From contig CBFDUE010000106.1 in NCBI GenBank assembly GCA_965613025.1, forward strand, positions 1 to 6,608: a stretch of DNA of 6,608 nt, in the 5' to 3' direction. Source of the stretch: CAYTXJ01 sp965613025. Lineage in GTDB: Bacteria > Desulfobacterota > DSM-4660 > Desulfatiglandales > JALVMZ01. Below the pieces are notes generated by a model. The model saw only the letters and a program-made list of their open reading frames with translations. It was not told the origin of the DNA and ran no database searches. The translations under genes were made by a program, and so were the position numbers. Numbering within the stretch: position 1 is the first letter of the stretch; every line of letters begins with the position of its first letter. Positions 6,440 through 6,608 of this stretch are shown here, piece by piece.

Positions 6440-6608
6440 TTACTGAGTTTCTTCAATGGTAAGATCATATAAAATAAGTTTTTCACCCAACCCAAAAAGC
6501 TCCCTTGCCATTTTACAGGAGCCTTTTCTATTAATCTCTCTTTGTGAAAACCCAAGTTCAAAAAGTGGCTCTATAAAAGAGGCTTGACCTGTTATAAGCT
6601 GTTCAATA
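6364..6608 (-). pseudogene. probable decayed transposase fragment, possibly IS1634-like, cut by the window edge
   Basis: Read on the minus strand from the right edge, an open frame of 55 codons (6607 down to the TAA at 6442-6440) encodes a coding-like peptide. It includes FIEPLFELGFSQ and ends MARELFGLGEKLILYDLT before a short aberrant tail. The segment 'ELFGLGEKLILYDLT' resembles the stretch around the first catalytic aspartate (YDLTNTYFEG) of IS1634-type DDE transposases. Directly after it the coding character moves to another frame, LKKLSKPQITQIYNALGVLL, ending at a TAA at 6366-6364. That second piece resembles the extreme C-terminal tail of such transposases (…IYDALG…). The middle of the protein, with the other catalytic residues, would then be missing, so this would be an internally deleted, inactive copy. 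The family call rests on remembered motifs and is uncertain; that the two pieces lie in different frames is seen directly. Confidence 0.4.

Overview
The window holds one compact, plus-strand, five-gene operon (about 241-6128) flanked by AT-richer non-coding DNA. The genes are, in order: an IclR-family regulator most like the PcaR/PobR/PcaU branch, a TAXI-type TRAP periplasmic solute-binding protein, a one-TM DUF1850 protein, a fused TRAP permease (small and large membrane subunits in one chain), and an AlkK/DmdB-type fatty-acyl-CoA ligase. The layout suggests a regulated 'sense, import, activate' unit for an organic acid: the acid binds the regulator, is captured in the periplasm, is taken up by ion-coupled TRAP transport and is trapped as its CoA thioester. 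The substrate cannot be read from the sequence. A fatty or aromatic carboxylic acid fits the ligase and regulator families.

The organism is probably a Gram-negative bacterium (periplasmic TRAP binding protein with Sec signal), with moderate GC and frequent AGA/AGG arginine codons. TAXI-TRAP plus acyl-CoA ligase clusters of this type are common in anaerobic Desulfobacterota/deltaproteobacterial sulfate reducers and syntrophs, which is my best guess at low confidence.

Region by region. 1-240 is an upstream regulatory stretch with a TTGACA-type promoter, two similar GAGA/TCTCC inverted repeats next to the -35 box, and an AT-rich palindrome with an extra direct copy. 241-4468 carries the regulator and transporter genes, with ATGA overlaps at 1056-1059 and 2030-2033 and a 39-nt gap before the permease whose ribosome binding site lies in a small hairpin loop. 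4455-6128 is the ligase, overlapping the permease by 14 nt. 6129-6439 has no convincing gene. The right edge carries, on the minus strand, what looks like a decayed and internally deleted transposase (possibly IS1634-like), with an inverted repeat beside it that may be a remnant of the element's end.

No RNA gene, CRISPR array or clear rho-independent terminator was seen. Nothing amounts to a clearly new system. The points most worth checking are the operator-like repeats, the regulator-first operon, and the transposase remnant.
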